This document shows, piece by piece, positions 1-11,490 of a stretch of DNA of 64,000 nucleotides. Under the pieces are notes generated by a model. That model ran no database searches, was not told where the DNA came from, and saw only the letters and a program-made list of their open reading frames with translations. The DNA is from Eremophila alpestris peregrina (Eukaryota > Chordata > Aves > Passeriformes > Alaudidae). Positions within the stretch are counted from its first letter, which is position 1. Every line of letters begins with the position of its first letter. Position numbers and translations under genes: made by a program. The stretch spans positions 12,389,629 through 12,453,628 of the forward strand of contig WMCF01000018.1 in the NCBI GenBank assembly GCA_009792885.1, written 5' to 3'.

Positions 1-1600
1 TGTGTCTGGGTTGGTCATTCTTTATTATTTTACATCCCAGAAGTGTCAGAAAAAGGGCAGTAACAGTGCTGTCTGTTTGGCAGCTCTCATGGCCAGAGAA
101 TCAGGATTTCCAGAGAAAGGTAAGAGCTGGCTCTGGAGCAGCCTAAAAAGTTGAGTAAATGGAGGCAGTGCAATGTAAATGTCTAAAATCAAGGGCTGTG
201 ACCAAGCTCTGAAAATTCTCACAGTGAGCATTCATTGAGGGGCAGGCAAAGGACATCAGAGCAGCTGCAGCTGTTTTCATGGCAGGCACCTACAGCTGGG
301 GACAAATGCCACCCATGTGGCTTTGTCCTTTCTGTGATGAAAAACTCTGCTGTGAGGATAAATTTCTCACTGCCTTATGGATGTGTTTGGGAAATCCAGT
401 GGGGTCTTCTGCTCTCAGAACAACTTGAAATTGGAAGCAAGCTCTCTGAGGACATTTATAAGTGATTTTCTCTTCAGATGCCTTCAAAATCTCCTTCAAG
501 AGAAAACAAATCTTAAATAATCTTTTCTATCAATCCAGGCTAAATTGGTCAGTGATGTCAGTATCAGCAGAATTTCTTTTAATTTAATAATACAAACACA
601 GATTTTGTCCATTTCGTATTCACTGATAAGCTTTTCTATTGTTTTATTGTTGTCTGAAAAAAAATAAAAGAAGAAAAGAAAAAAAAAAAGGGACAATGAG
701 GACCAGAAACAGAGAAATGCTGTAGCAAGGAGGCTCAGTATATCCATAGGTAGTGAAAAATTTAAAAATCATTAAATTAAAAAAAAAATCACCATGTTAT
801 CTAGGTGAACGTGGAGGAATGTACAGACACTTTTTGTGTATAAGAAAAGGAAAAACTTGATCAGTCTTCAGAACCTGCTTTGATTTCACTGAATCATGAA
901 GTACCTAAATGAAAATCCATCATGAGAACTTTGTACATTTGAGTTTTGCTTGTTGGAGGGTGACATCCCACCTTGCCTCCCAAAAGAGCAGGTGACTCAT
1001 GTGGTTGATAAATTACTGGTGATCCTCACTCGGGGAGTTTGTGGGAATCCAGGTCCAGACTCATAAGGGGATTTCAGCATCCAGCTCCATGGGGGTATTG
1101 CAGGCTCTGAGTTTTCCATACAGGGCGTGGTGTTCCACTGTGGGGAACTGCAGAGAGAGTTCCCTTAAAAATGGATGGTTGGGAGTGAAATTAGGACAAA
1201 GGAGGAATTAAATTTAACCAGCGCTTTACCGAGAACTGCTTATTGGTAATGGAAATGAGAAGGGAAAGGAGTCAGCCAAACAAAAGAGGGCTAGAAGAGA
1301 TAGAAAAGAAGGAAGGGAAGTGGAAAGGGAATTAGGAAGAGGGGAGAGAGAGAAGACAGAGAGGAAAAGAGGCTGTTGCTGCCAGCTGATCAGTGAAGAG
1401 CTGTCGGTGTCCAGGTGGCCTGAGCGTGGTGACAGCACCACACTGGTGGCCAGTGGGGGCTTGGACAGGAGGGACAGGACCCTGGACAGAGTCCTGGTGA
1501 GGATCCAGCCATGGGCTGGCTCAGGGTGGTGGGTTTGAGTGCAGGCAGACCAGGCAAGGACATGGGGAGGAAGTGGCAGGGAGTTGGTCAGGGATGCAGG
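1..1600. other. Intergenic, no gene recognised
   Basis: No exon with convincing splice sites and protein similarity is visible. The stretch from about 1250 to 1370 is purine-rich on the + strand. In the mammalian arrangement a MINDY4-like gene lies upstream of AQP1; I looked for its conserved C-terminal coding sequence here and did not see it. Confidence 0.5.
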
Positions 1601-1619
1601 AGGTAGGGCAGGCATGAGG

Positions 1620-2060
1620 GTGAGCAGGTGATGCCTTGGGAAGGCTGAGCTGGAACAGAGACTGGACAGAGCCAGAGAATAAAGTAGAGATTTATTAAAA
1701 GGCCTCTAGGATACACCTTGGGCAGGACAAGAGCCTGGCCAGGGCTGCACCCAAGGGGGACCCAAAATGGGCACAAAATGGACCCCTGGTCACGAGGTCT
1801 CACACTTTTATAAGTTTTGGTCTATTTGCATATTGGAGTTTAATTGTCCAATTACAGCTTCAGGCTGTGAGGTCTCATCCCTCTTGTTCCTCCCTTCAGC
1901 CCACCCTTGTTTGTGCTTTTCAGTCTGAAAATTGTCCTTGGGGTGCAGCAGGGACAGGATTTGTTTTGTCCCCCTGCTCTGTGAAGAGAACTCACAGCAC
2001 TGAATGTGAGGCTCAGAACTACACCTGAGGCAGCACAGAATTTGAAAAGCATAAAAGTTA
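1620..2060 (-). mobile_element. Probable solo LTR of an endogenous retrovirus, antisense
   Basis: Read on the minus strand, this stretch has the order expected of an LTR. A TATA box (CTTATAAAAG, the complement of 1805-1814) is followed about 110 bases later by a polyadenylation signal AATAAA (complement of 1691-1696) and a short U5-like segment. The wording of the region resembles LTRs that are common in songbird genomes. No internal gag or pol coding sequence flanks it, so it looks like a solo LTR or a fragment. The boundaries are approximate and the family name cannot be fixed without a repeat library. Confidence 0.55.
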
Positions 2061-5000
2061 AACTGAAGGCATCACAGTGAGGGCAGGAGAGCCAGGAGGC
2101 AGGCTGAGGCCAGGGCAAAGGAGGGAGCACATGGACCCACAAACAGCAGCCAGCCCCAGTGATGGCAGAGACCATTGGCCCAGTCCAACCTTTCTTTGCT
2201 GCCCATTGATGGAGACCTTTTCATGGCCTGGTTGGAGAAGCCCCTCCACAGCATCTCCTACTGACTGCCTCGTGTGAGGTGTCACCAGGCCAAGTGAGGT
2301 GAGGCTTCCCCCACTCCTGGCTGACCCCACAAGTGGCACCTGTACACTCCCTCCCCCCTCATGTCTCTGAAAACCCTGACAGCCAGGGCTGAGACTAAAT
2401 CCAAACCAAACTGCCTCATCACACAGGGAACAAATCCAGCTGAGCAGCTCAGGGGGAATTTTCATCAGCTGGCACATGGAGCACACGTGGGTGCTGAGAC
2501 TGGCTGGCAAAGAATCCCCTGGAGAGTGGGAAGTGTGTGAAATATTCCATCTTCCCTGCATTTAGGAGCATTAAGTCAGGGTTTCAGTCTAAAGCCCCTC
2601 CCAGTTTGCTGGCACTGACAAGTATTGGTTGTGATCAGGCAGCTCCTGCAGAGAAATTTCCAAGCATCTTTACCTCGACTCAATTTCCACCCTGTACTTT
2701 TTACAGCAGCAGCATGGAAGGGCTCTGCTTCTGTCCAGAAAATGATTTGAGCCCAAGAAACAGCTCCTGAGTGTTGGTGCAAATCTGTTGAAGTTTGAAA
2801 GTGTAATTCTTACAGCAGACTCCACCTGTGAACTACAACTTCCTGTGTATTTTCATTCCACCCATCGGTGCTCAGCTCCTTCCCATCTCTGAGATGGTTT
2901 GGGCAGGACACCTGGATCCCCTGGCTCCTCCCTGCTCCATGGCTTTGCTGTCCTTCATGGTGGTGAGGGTGCTGATGGCTCAGAGGGGTGAAAGCTCCAT
3001 GGGCAGAAGTGGGGATTTCTGTTGTCTCTGAAACTGGAGGTAAAAAAGTTCTCCTAGAACAGCTAAAGGACTCATCTGGCAGGGTCACAGCATAGCTAAT
3101 TCTTCTCAAGAGAGGAGTAATTGGATTTTGCTGAGTTTCCCCTGGTTCTTTCAGTCATTTGACTGCTGGACTTAGGTTCATTCCTTCTGCTCTGAGATTT
3201 TGGCCATTCCTTCACCTAAGAGGGAAATTCCCAGAGATTTTACATTGGCCAAGACCAAATTTGAAGCCACTGACATTTGTTTCTTGTTGACAAAGCAGAG
3301 ATCCTGAGCAATCTGACGTGTGGGATCACAGAACAAAGCCTACCACTTCAACAAACACATTTGTTTTCTGAACGAAATCTTAAGGGACATTTGTGCTACA
3401 ACCCTCCAAAATCTGATTTGTTTCACACAAAAAAAGGAGTCAGCCCTGAGATCTTGGCAATGAAAAACCTGTTCCTGTGAGCTTGATTTTTCACTCAGCT
3501 GTCTCTAGTGTAACTGAATCAAAGAGAGGTTGGGAATACTCTGGTCTAAATCATCTCTGAAGAAACACCCCTCAGATAAAAAGCTGCTTTTCCCTTCTTG
3601 TTCCCAGCAGATCTGCTCTTAATTGCCTGTCCTAAACACTGACATAAGCTTGGAAATAATCTCTATTTCTAGAAAAATCCAAACCCCACCTCCAAGTGTG
3701 GTGCATAAGCTAAAACCATGCCCAGAAAAGCTGGCTGCACAAACCCCAGCCTATCTGACATGCAGGAAATTGCATTTTGCCCTTTTTCTGGGCTTCTGGT
3801 GGTTTGGGGGTCTGAGTGTACTTTATTTACTTTACCAAGCACTGTGGTCTTTGCCATCAGCCTGAGTAACATGGGATGGGGCTTGGTTTTTGGAAAAGTG
3901 ACGCTGTGAACTGGGCACCACTTAGATTTGTGTTGTGTTGGACATTTCTGAAGAAGTCCAGCTGATGTGCACTTTCTCTACTCACATTTTCTCTCCCCTT
4001 TTTCCTTATTACACCCACACCTTTGTATAATTCAATTTGTCCACAATTCCCTCTATTTGTGCAGAATATTTGTTCTTTTGTTGCCATCCCCTTCTGTTCC
4101 TCACTTGGTGGGATTTTTATGCATAGGAAAAGTCTGTCTCTCCTCTTTTATTTGTGTCTATTCCCTGTTGTTGTCTTTAATTTATTTCAGATTTCTTTTT
4201 TCCTTGTCTGTCTCAGTGACCATTTTGTTGAGTTACTGTGGTGCCAAGTCCCAAAATACATAAAAAAAGAGAGGTTGGTAACATTTATGAAAAGACAAAT
4301 GGAGAGTCCCAGGATGAAAATGCAAATGTGAGGTGACCAATGGGTCCAACACCAGGGTGGTGCCCAACCTGCTGCTCTTGAGGTACATTTAATGTTTGTG
4401 TTGTTCACATAAAGGTCTGGCTTTCCTGTCTCTGGCACAGCTCAGTCAGGGACACTGAGAGGAGGCTGTAGAAATCAGGGGAGCATTTTGCAATCCTTCC
4501 CTGGTCTATTTTCCCACCCCATGAAAGTTTTCCTTGGAGGCGTTCTTCCTCACCTTATCAGTACTGATACCGAGGTGGCAGCTCCTAATTGTAGGAAGAG
4601 GTGAGTAAAGAGGGAGTTTCCTGTGGCCATGGGTGACCATCTGGGCAGCTCCATCCCACAGAGGCCAATTTGGGACTCATGGAAACTCTTGCAAACTATT
4701 CATGGAGCTCTGCTGTCTCAGTTCCCTGAGGTGTGTGATACACGCCCTGCCAGGGTCTTGGGCATCCTCTTGGAAGGACCAGGGAAGCTGATCACTGAAG
4801 ATCTTTGTCTCAGTGTTTGCAGTAAAAAAAAAGAGCTCCACTGGACGGGATGCAACTATAATCAACTGTATCTTATATTAAAATTCTGCTATGTTCCACT
4901 ATTTCACTAAATTTGATTTTTTGATTTGTCTGTCACATGATTCCTCCTTTAAGTCCCGTTGTAATCAGAAGGATAAACCCAGTAATTAATTTGTTCCTGT

Positions 5001-5390
5001 TTCTTTACTTTTTCCCTTTTCACTGGTGCAAGTGTGTCATAAAACAAAAAGGAAATAAAATTGGCTGTGTGAAAAATCAAGAACATCTGAAAGATGCCTA
5101 GAAAGAACAAGAACTTGGGCATGTCAGGCTGCAGACATCTGGGTTTTTATTTAAACTGTTTTCAGCTTTGTCACTGAATCATCTTTTGAAAACCAAATAA
5201 ATTTTTAAAAACCCCTTATTGGCTGTCTAATACTATCCAGGTGTGTACTCGATTTTTTCCTTCTTGCTGGCACATTGTCCAAACGAAAAAGCCTTGAATT
5301 AATTTAAGTACAATTCGGAAGACGTTACCAGTGCTTTAAAGAAAGAAGAGAAAAAAGAGGAGGCAGGGAAGTGGGCTGCTTTTAAACACC
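2061..5390. other. Intergenic, no gene recognised
   Basis: No splice-flanked coding sequence, RNA gene or clear repeat could be identified. Open frames here are short and lack protein-like composition. Part of 2.1-2.6 kb could be degraded ERV sequence next to the LTR, but I cannot support that. Confidence 0.45.
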
Positions 5391-6480
5391 CATCCTTCAA
5401 GAGTTGCGCCTGGGGAGTCGCTCCCTGCCTCTGGAGCAGATTTCCCTCGGTTCGGAGTCAGAGCAAACCTTGGGATTGATTCACAGCTGGACACGCCCGC
5501 GGCTGCCGGAGCAGGGATCTGGGAGCACAGGGGTTAATCCCAGCCGTGTGTCCGAGCCCCGCCGAGCTCAAACCGGGCACTGAGACCTTTCTCTCTGGCA
5601 CTGCCGGGAGGTTCATTCTGTCTGCAAAACCAAGCATGTAATTTCCCTTCTCGCTGGCTGTCACCTCTCTGCCTGCCCGGTGCTGGAGTCTCCCTGGAGA
5701 CACCAGGGCAGCTGAGCTGACCTTCAGCAGCCTGCTCCCAGATGGGCTTGCACTTCAGGACTCCTAGGAAGCCCCCAAAATTGGCTTTTTTATCCCTGCC
5801 AGCCAGAAGGGGAAGGCTGGGGAAACCCCGAGACGCCCCCGCGCTTGGGAGAGGAAAAGTGAAGAGACGACATAAATTTAAATAAAAATAAATCATCCTC
5901 GGCATCCAAATGACACGCGTTTAAAGCTTCCAGCTTACCGCAGTGTTGTGGCAGATTTACACAGAGATTAAAAGGGATCCCTCACCAATGAACACCCGCT
6001 CGTGTGAGCCGTGTAAATCCAAGTGTGTCCCTACAGCCGCCAGACTTGGCATCCAAAACAGCTCCGGCTCCACAGAGACAGCAGAAGGGACATTTCTACT
6101 TTTAATTTCAAACGAAACAGAGCTACTGAAGCCTCTGGAGTGCGGATTTAGCTGTCAGTGTTATTTACTACTTTCAGCTGTTATCTGCTGCGGCTGAAGC
6201 TGAGCGTGAAGAACTTACCAGCCCGCTCTGATAACTTTGCTTTCTGTTTCAGAAAGAATTTCCAGACAGAGATCTCGTCAAAGCTTTCGTTCTGATCCAC
6301 TCGCTGAAAGATGGCACAGGAGTTAAAGAAGTGAGGCTGAAATTCCTGAGGATCTCCTAAAGATTTTTCCAAGGGTTTTAAAAAGCCTCTTAAAAAACGG
6401 CGGCAGGGATCGAACGCCGTTAAGGGAGGGGAAAAGAAAAAAAAAAAAAAAAAAAGGAAGAAAAAAACTTTGGCAGGCAA
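5390..6480. promoter_or_regulatory. CpG-richer segment upstream of AQP1
   Basis: CpG dinucleotides are clearly more frequent here than in the surrounding AT-rich DNA, for example around 5405-5520, 5820-5930 and 6380-6420. It ends about 100 bases upstream of the AQP1 TATA-like element. An upstream control region or an alternative promoter is a reasonable inference. No specific transcription-factor site is claimed. The segment ends in a poly-A run at about 6437-6455. Confidence 0.35.
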
Positions 6481-6585
6481 ACAGTGTCTTACATCAATCT
6501 AGCAGTCAGCATCTATGTAGATGTTCTTTCCTCCTTTTGTGCAACACCCCTTCCCTCCTACAGACCACCCAAAGCACCAAAGCAC

Positions 6586-6593
6586 TATAAATA
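6586..6593 (+). promoter_or_regulatory. AQP1: TATA-like element of AQP1
   Basis: The sequence TATAAATA lies 137 bases upstream of the AQP1 start codon. Two CACCC-type motifs lie just upstream: ACACCCC at about 6544-6550 and ACCACCC at about 6564-6570. Mammalian AQP1 promoters are known to use a TATA element and CACCC/GC-type sites. If this TATA box is used, transcription should start near 6615-6620 and give a leader of about 110 bases. Confidence 0.5.
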
Positions 6594-6652
6594 ATCCAAG
6601 GACTGTATTTTTCCTCCAGATTTCTCTTCAGACCTCAAAGGAAAAATATCAG

Positions 6653-6729
6653 GCAAAGGAAAGGGAGAGAGGGAGAAGGGAAAGTGAGGAGGGTAGAGAG
6701 AAAGAGAGAGAGAGAGAGAAAGAGGAAAG
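6653..6729 (+). repeat. Purine-only tract with (GA)n in the AQP1 5' leader
   Basis: About 75 bases directly before the AQP1 ATG are almost purely A and G, with a (GA)n core at about 6702-6718. It would be part of the 5' UTR if transcription starts near 6617. Such mirror-like purine tracts can form triplex DNA and bind GAGA-type factors; any function here is inference. Confidence 0.8.
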
Positions 6730-7119
6730 ATGGCTAGTGAATTCAGAAAGAAAATATTCTGGAGGGCAGTGGTGGCCGAGTTCCTGGCCATGAGCCTTTT
6801 TATTTTTATCAGCATCGGCTCGGCTCTGGGCTTCAACTTCCCCGTGGTGGCCAACAAAACATCGACGAGGTCTCAGGACAACGTGAAGGTTTCCCTGGCT
6901 TTTGGGTTATCCATTGCTACCATGGCCCAGAGCGTGGGCCACATCAGCGGGGCACACCTGAACCCGGCTGTCACCCTGGGGCTGCTGCTCAGCTGCCAGA
7001 TCAGCATCTTCAAGGCGCTCATGTACATCCTCGCCCAGTGCCTGGGGGCAGTGGTGGCCACGGCCATCCTCTCGGGAGTCACCTCCTCTCTCCCAGGAAA
7101 CTCCCTGGGGCTTAATGCT
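6730..7119 (+). CDS. AQP1: Aquaporin-1, coding exon 1
   Basis: This exon encodes residues 1-130 of aquaporin-1, a plasma-membrane water channel that works as a homotetramer. The start is the ATG of MASEFRKK, which matches the N-terminus conserved in vertebrate AQP1. The exon covers the cytoplasmic N-terminus, helices 1-3 and the loop-B half-helix with the first NPA motif (residues 78-80, in HLNPAVT). Phe58 is the aromatic residue of the selectivity filter. Loop A has an N-glycosylation sequon, NKT at 42-44, and is two residues longer than in human AQP1. The exon ends after AAT GCT at a consensus GTAAGT donor, in phase 0. The translation is nearly collinear with human AQP1, so the assignment is very secure. 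Confidence 0.97.
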
Positions 7120-9045
7120 GTAAGTAGAAACTTTTAATTCCTCTTTTTTTTTTTTTCTTTCTTTTTTTGGGGGGGTAAAAATGTAGCACCTGTAATTCTG
7201 CTAAAGGTGTGGGGGCTTCTGTTGGTACTGGTGACCTCGGAGAGCCCGGCTGTTTGTTGTGGCAGAGAATCCTGACTGATAACCAGGATGTCACGGGGAT
7301 GGTCCTTCCTCCCCACCCTCATTTTGGAGCTTTAGGGACATTCTGGTCGTGATCACTTTTGCTTATGTTGGGTTTTGTATATCCAGGTTGCTGAAAGGTG
7401 GCTTTTGGTGCCAACTGAACACTGAAATCACTGGCAATTTCTGAGCTTTCGTGGTTCTGAGGGTCTCTAAGGTGACATGCTGATTAATGTGCTTATACCA
7501 GTGTTGTTTTGGCTTCTGTGAGTGTGGTTCGTTTTCAGTACTTAATTAATGGTTTGTGTATCCTGCTGATGGCTGCAGTGAAAGCCCCTGGGAGCAGGGA
7601 GAGGTGTGCAGCAGGAGAAATCCCATCCCCAAAGGCAGTTTGAGCAGTACCTGTTGCATTAGGCAGAGTGCTCAGAGCCTGCCTGGCAGAATCCCAGCTG
7701 CTTTTTCTGTGCATTTCTGGGCAAAAATTGGACAAATCCTGAATTCTCACGTGTAAACTGGAAGGAAATAAAAGGCAGCTGCAGGTAACTGGGCTGCAGG
7801 TTCCAGCTCTCTCCCAACCAGATGCTCACATCATGCTGCCTAAAAACTGCCTGGCCACAACTCCTCCTTCTCAAAATGTCATTTTGCTGTTGTTGTTGCA
7901 GTGTAATAGGAGAAAAAAAAAGTATAAATACCTTTTTAAACTTGAAATCATCCCACTGTCAGAGGCAGTGCTACAGCCACTGCACTACTCAGTGCTATAA
8001 ATGGAAATTCCTTCTGGTCACTTCTTTGACCTGAGCTCTTAAGAACAAGTACTTCACGTATTTTCCTTGGCCCCTTGCTTGCAGAGTATTCCTGACTGCA
8101 GTTTGTAAATTGAGCTAATTTGAAATCTTCTGCCCATTTGGAGCCACAGGGGTGTTTGGGACATAAAGCTGCAAATGCAACACCTCTTCTGAAATGATTT
8201 AAGCAAAGTAACAATATGGTTTTGCACTCTGTGATTTGACATTGCAGTTAATTCAGAACATGAGTGAAGTTTCCAAAGCAGGATAAAATCTGATATTAAG
8301 GTGATTCCTGGGCAGCTCAGAACCATCCACCCCTGTGTTACCCTGGGAGCTCACCTCCCTCCCTCCTGGTGCCTGCAGCTATCCCATCCTGCCAGCGCTT
8401 CTGGAAATGTGGATGGGTTAACTCAAAACATTCTGGGGAAGAAGAGCAAATAATTTTATTGACTCCAGAAGGCTCTGGCTGCGAGTCTGAGACGTGATCT
8501 TTCCCTCTGAAACCACTGACAGAGGGAACAGCTCAACCACACGGGACAGGGTGTCCGCCCAAGTGGTTTCCTCGAGAGGTCCAACTGCCATTAAACACGG
8601 GAGGTCTGGTTTTGGTAGCACTTAAGCTCGGTTTTTTCCCTTTTGCTTCCATAAAATCCTGATGACTGGTTCCTTCCTCTAACCAAAGCTCTAAACCTGG
8701 CCATTTGTGAAGGGGGGTGAAGTTCTTCTTGCCCCTCAGTCAGTAACTCCTCAAGCTACAAAGGCAAAACCAGGCAGGGTTGAGTCTCCACCACATGAAT
8801 TTTACAGATCAATCAGCAAATTCTGTGCAATGGAATAACAGAGAATACAGTTTCTAAAAGCTCTGGTCTCACTGCTTGTCATCGGAAAATATCCAGAATT
8901 CTGTTTCCTTTTTCTTTCACATCCAGTCATAAATGTTCTGCCTGAAGGACAGTGGGGAGACCCCCCTGGGGACAGTGAGGGCAGCAGCTGTTCTTCTCCC
9001 TTGAGAGAAAGAACTAGGGAGGAAAAGAGAGGAAAGCAAATCCAT

Positions 9046-10023
9046 TCACTTCCCAGTGACAAGCCTGGAGTGTCTGGGCAGGGGAGGGCTGAGGGGGACC
9101 TGGGACTGAGCCCAAGGCATGGGGGAGCAGCAGCAGAGGGGCTGTGCTCGGGCAGATCCAGTCCCAACAGGGCACATCCTGAACCCACGGCACCGAGGTG
9201 CCTCCTTCAGCACAGAGCTGACCAGGAGAAACCACAGAGCTGCTTTTACTGTTATGGTTTTCAAGCTGAGGGCAAGGAGGGGAGGCTCAGGGCTGGCATC
9301 CCTGCCAGCTGCTCTGTCTTCTGGCCCTTCTTGTGGATAGTGAGGTGTGGATTCCTTGCTCAGAAAAGGAATAGAAGGAAAGAGAGTGATGCTTGTTTGG
9401 CAAGGTTGGGAAGAGGGTCTGGATGTGTGTGGCTTTGTCCTCTGTTCTGGCCCTGCTTTTGGAGAGGTGTTTTTTCCAGGGAAAGTGTGCTGTGGGCAGT
9501 GCAGTGGGGTGAGTGTCCATGCAGCGTTCCCAGGGGATGCTGGGTGGGGCTGCATGCCTGAACTTGGGTTTCTCCTGCCTGGCTGCAGGTCCTGCACTGA
9601 GGGGCCAAGCTGAGAACCCATCCCCACTGGCTCCTCTCTAACCCACAGAGAATGAGAGACAAAGAGAGGCACTTCCACCTTTAGATCTGCTGAGTTGCTC
9701 CCAGCTCCTCTTTGCCATGCTGAGGCTCCAGGCTTGGAAGCCTTTGCAGAGTATCCAACATTAAGTGGGATAAACTTTCTCATTGCACAGAGGGGAAAAA
9801 AGAAACACAAGCAAATGAAGCACAAAACCCAGCCATGGACAGCACGAGGCTGAGGAGAAAGAAGGGAGGGTGAAAATGCAGGATGTTCCTTTAACATGTT
9901 CAGTACTGAGGTCTGGTTTACACCAAGGCAAGCAAACCAGTCACACATTAGGATTTTGATCCAACCTTTGCTTAAGTCAACAGATATATTTTTAGTTACT
10001 TTGGCTGGTCCTGAGTAAGACAT
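9046..10023 (-). other. Long open frame of unknown status in AQP1 intron 1
   Basis: On the minus strand an ATG at 10021-10023 opens a frame of 325 codons with no stop. I do not recognise the translation. It is rich in Ser, Pro and Leu, has no obvious domain, and the C-terminal half looks like translated non-coding DNA. A + strand frame of 186 codons (9001-9561) overlaps it. This means the block simply has few stop codons on either strand, which argues for a composition effect. No splice or poly-A evidence marks it as a gene. It could be a chance frame, a non-coding RNA region or a decayed element. Confidence 0.2.
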
Positions 10024-10552
10024 TTTGGACAACACTCAGAGATGTATTTAGATTACTGAATCCTTTTAAAGCACTTAACTTCCAATATATTTTAGCAGTG
10101 GTGTGGGTTCCAAAGAAAAAAATTTGAGAATTGGAGAAGCTGGAAGAGGAGTATGCAGCGTGTTTGCCCTTCTAAAAATTTAAATATTTTTTCCTTACAT
10201 CATCTTGTATCTTTTTTTGGAAGTTGGATTACTACCCCTTACAAATTTCCATTAGGTAAAGCTGTAAGAATAGAGAATACCAGATCCAAAATGCACTCAT
10301 CTGCCAGCAGAGCTGGCTATTGTCTGGTGAGGACAGATCTGGAGTTTGGATAATGGAACAAACTGCTCAGCACAGGCAGTTAATGACCAACAAAAAGCCC
10401 AGGCAGGAAAGAGGGGTGAGAGGAGACTTCTGTGCTGTTAAGTAACACAGTATTTGCTTTTAAACAATGTTTTTTTTTCTGGAGAACTTTTATCAAGCTT
10501 TTAAAAAAACATGCTCAGAAAATTTCTTTAGCTCAAGTGATATTATATTTTT

Positions 10553-10553
10553 A

Positions 10554-10591
<38 letters not shown>

Positions 10592-10606
10592 ACTATCTAA
10601 CTAACC
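10553..10606 (+). repeat. (TATC)n microsatellite
   Basis: About ten ATCT units in a row, degrading into AACT-containing units at the 3' end. Within AQP1 intron 1. Confidence 0.95.
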
Positions 10607-11341
10607 TGAGCTAAATACTTAAATATATTTAAATAATTAGAACTTTGTGACAAATGCAGACACAACTTCACAATTTTCACAATTTCATAGTTTTCTGTAT
10701 TTTGTCACAGTGATGGGAGTGCCAGGAAAAATGTGTCCCCTAACTCTCGGGGCTATAATTTGGAAACTATTTGAAAACTCTGCCTTCGAGTTGATGATGA
10801 AAGATATTGTTTTAAAAGTTATAAGTGGATCAAAAATTGTAGGCAAGGAAAACAGACCCGAAGGTAACGTTGCTTGGGTAGATAAAGGGAAAAGAAAAAC
10901 AACCAAGAATAACAAATAGGAGGGCTTGGGTTTAGAAAACACCCAGTGGACTGATAAAGGTTGTTTGTGTAACTAAGGAGCTCTCTGGAAAAGCCAGAGG
11001 AGATCTGTGGTCAGCCCATTCAGAGGTCATTTTAAGACAGGTGAATATTCATATGGATGCTATTCCTGGAGCATGGAGAGTTACTTGTTGCTGGAACACC
11101 CTTTGAATTTCTGCTGTGACTGGCTGTGTCTCTGCTGCTCCCTGGGGCTCCCCAAATCGGGATCAGCCCTGGCAGAATTGGTGCACAGGAGGATGAAATG
11201 TCCTTTGGGGATAAACACCCCGTGTCCAGCTCTGGATTTCTCAGGGAAAAAGGAGGCCTTTGCTGTCTTTGACTCCTCATACCAGGCCACTATCTGCTGC
11301 TTTGAGACACCTTCCAACCTCACCAAAGGCACTCAACAGAG

Positions 11342-11490
11342 CCACAGAATCATGGAATAGTTTGGGTTGGAAGAGACCTTAAAGATCCAACCCTCTGCCA
11401 TGAGCAGGGATACCTTCCACAAGATCAGGCTGCTCCAAGCCCCATCCAACCTGGCCTTGGATACTTCCAGTGAGGAGAATGAATCCCTTT
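11342..11490 (-). mobile_element. CR1 LINE 3'-end fragment
   Basis: On the + strand it starts with AGAATCATGGAATAG and TTTGGGTTGGAAGAGACC, then the CTGCCATGAGCAGGG and CTTCCAC segments. This is the complement of a CR1 3' end, so the element points toward lower coordinates. It lies in AQP1 intron 1. Confidence 0.85.

Noticed and set aside
1..6000. Possible 3' exons of a MINDY4-like gene upstream of AQP1
   Set aside because: Expected from mammalian gene order, but I saw no matching coding sequence in the first 6 kb.
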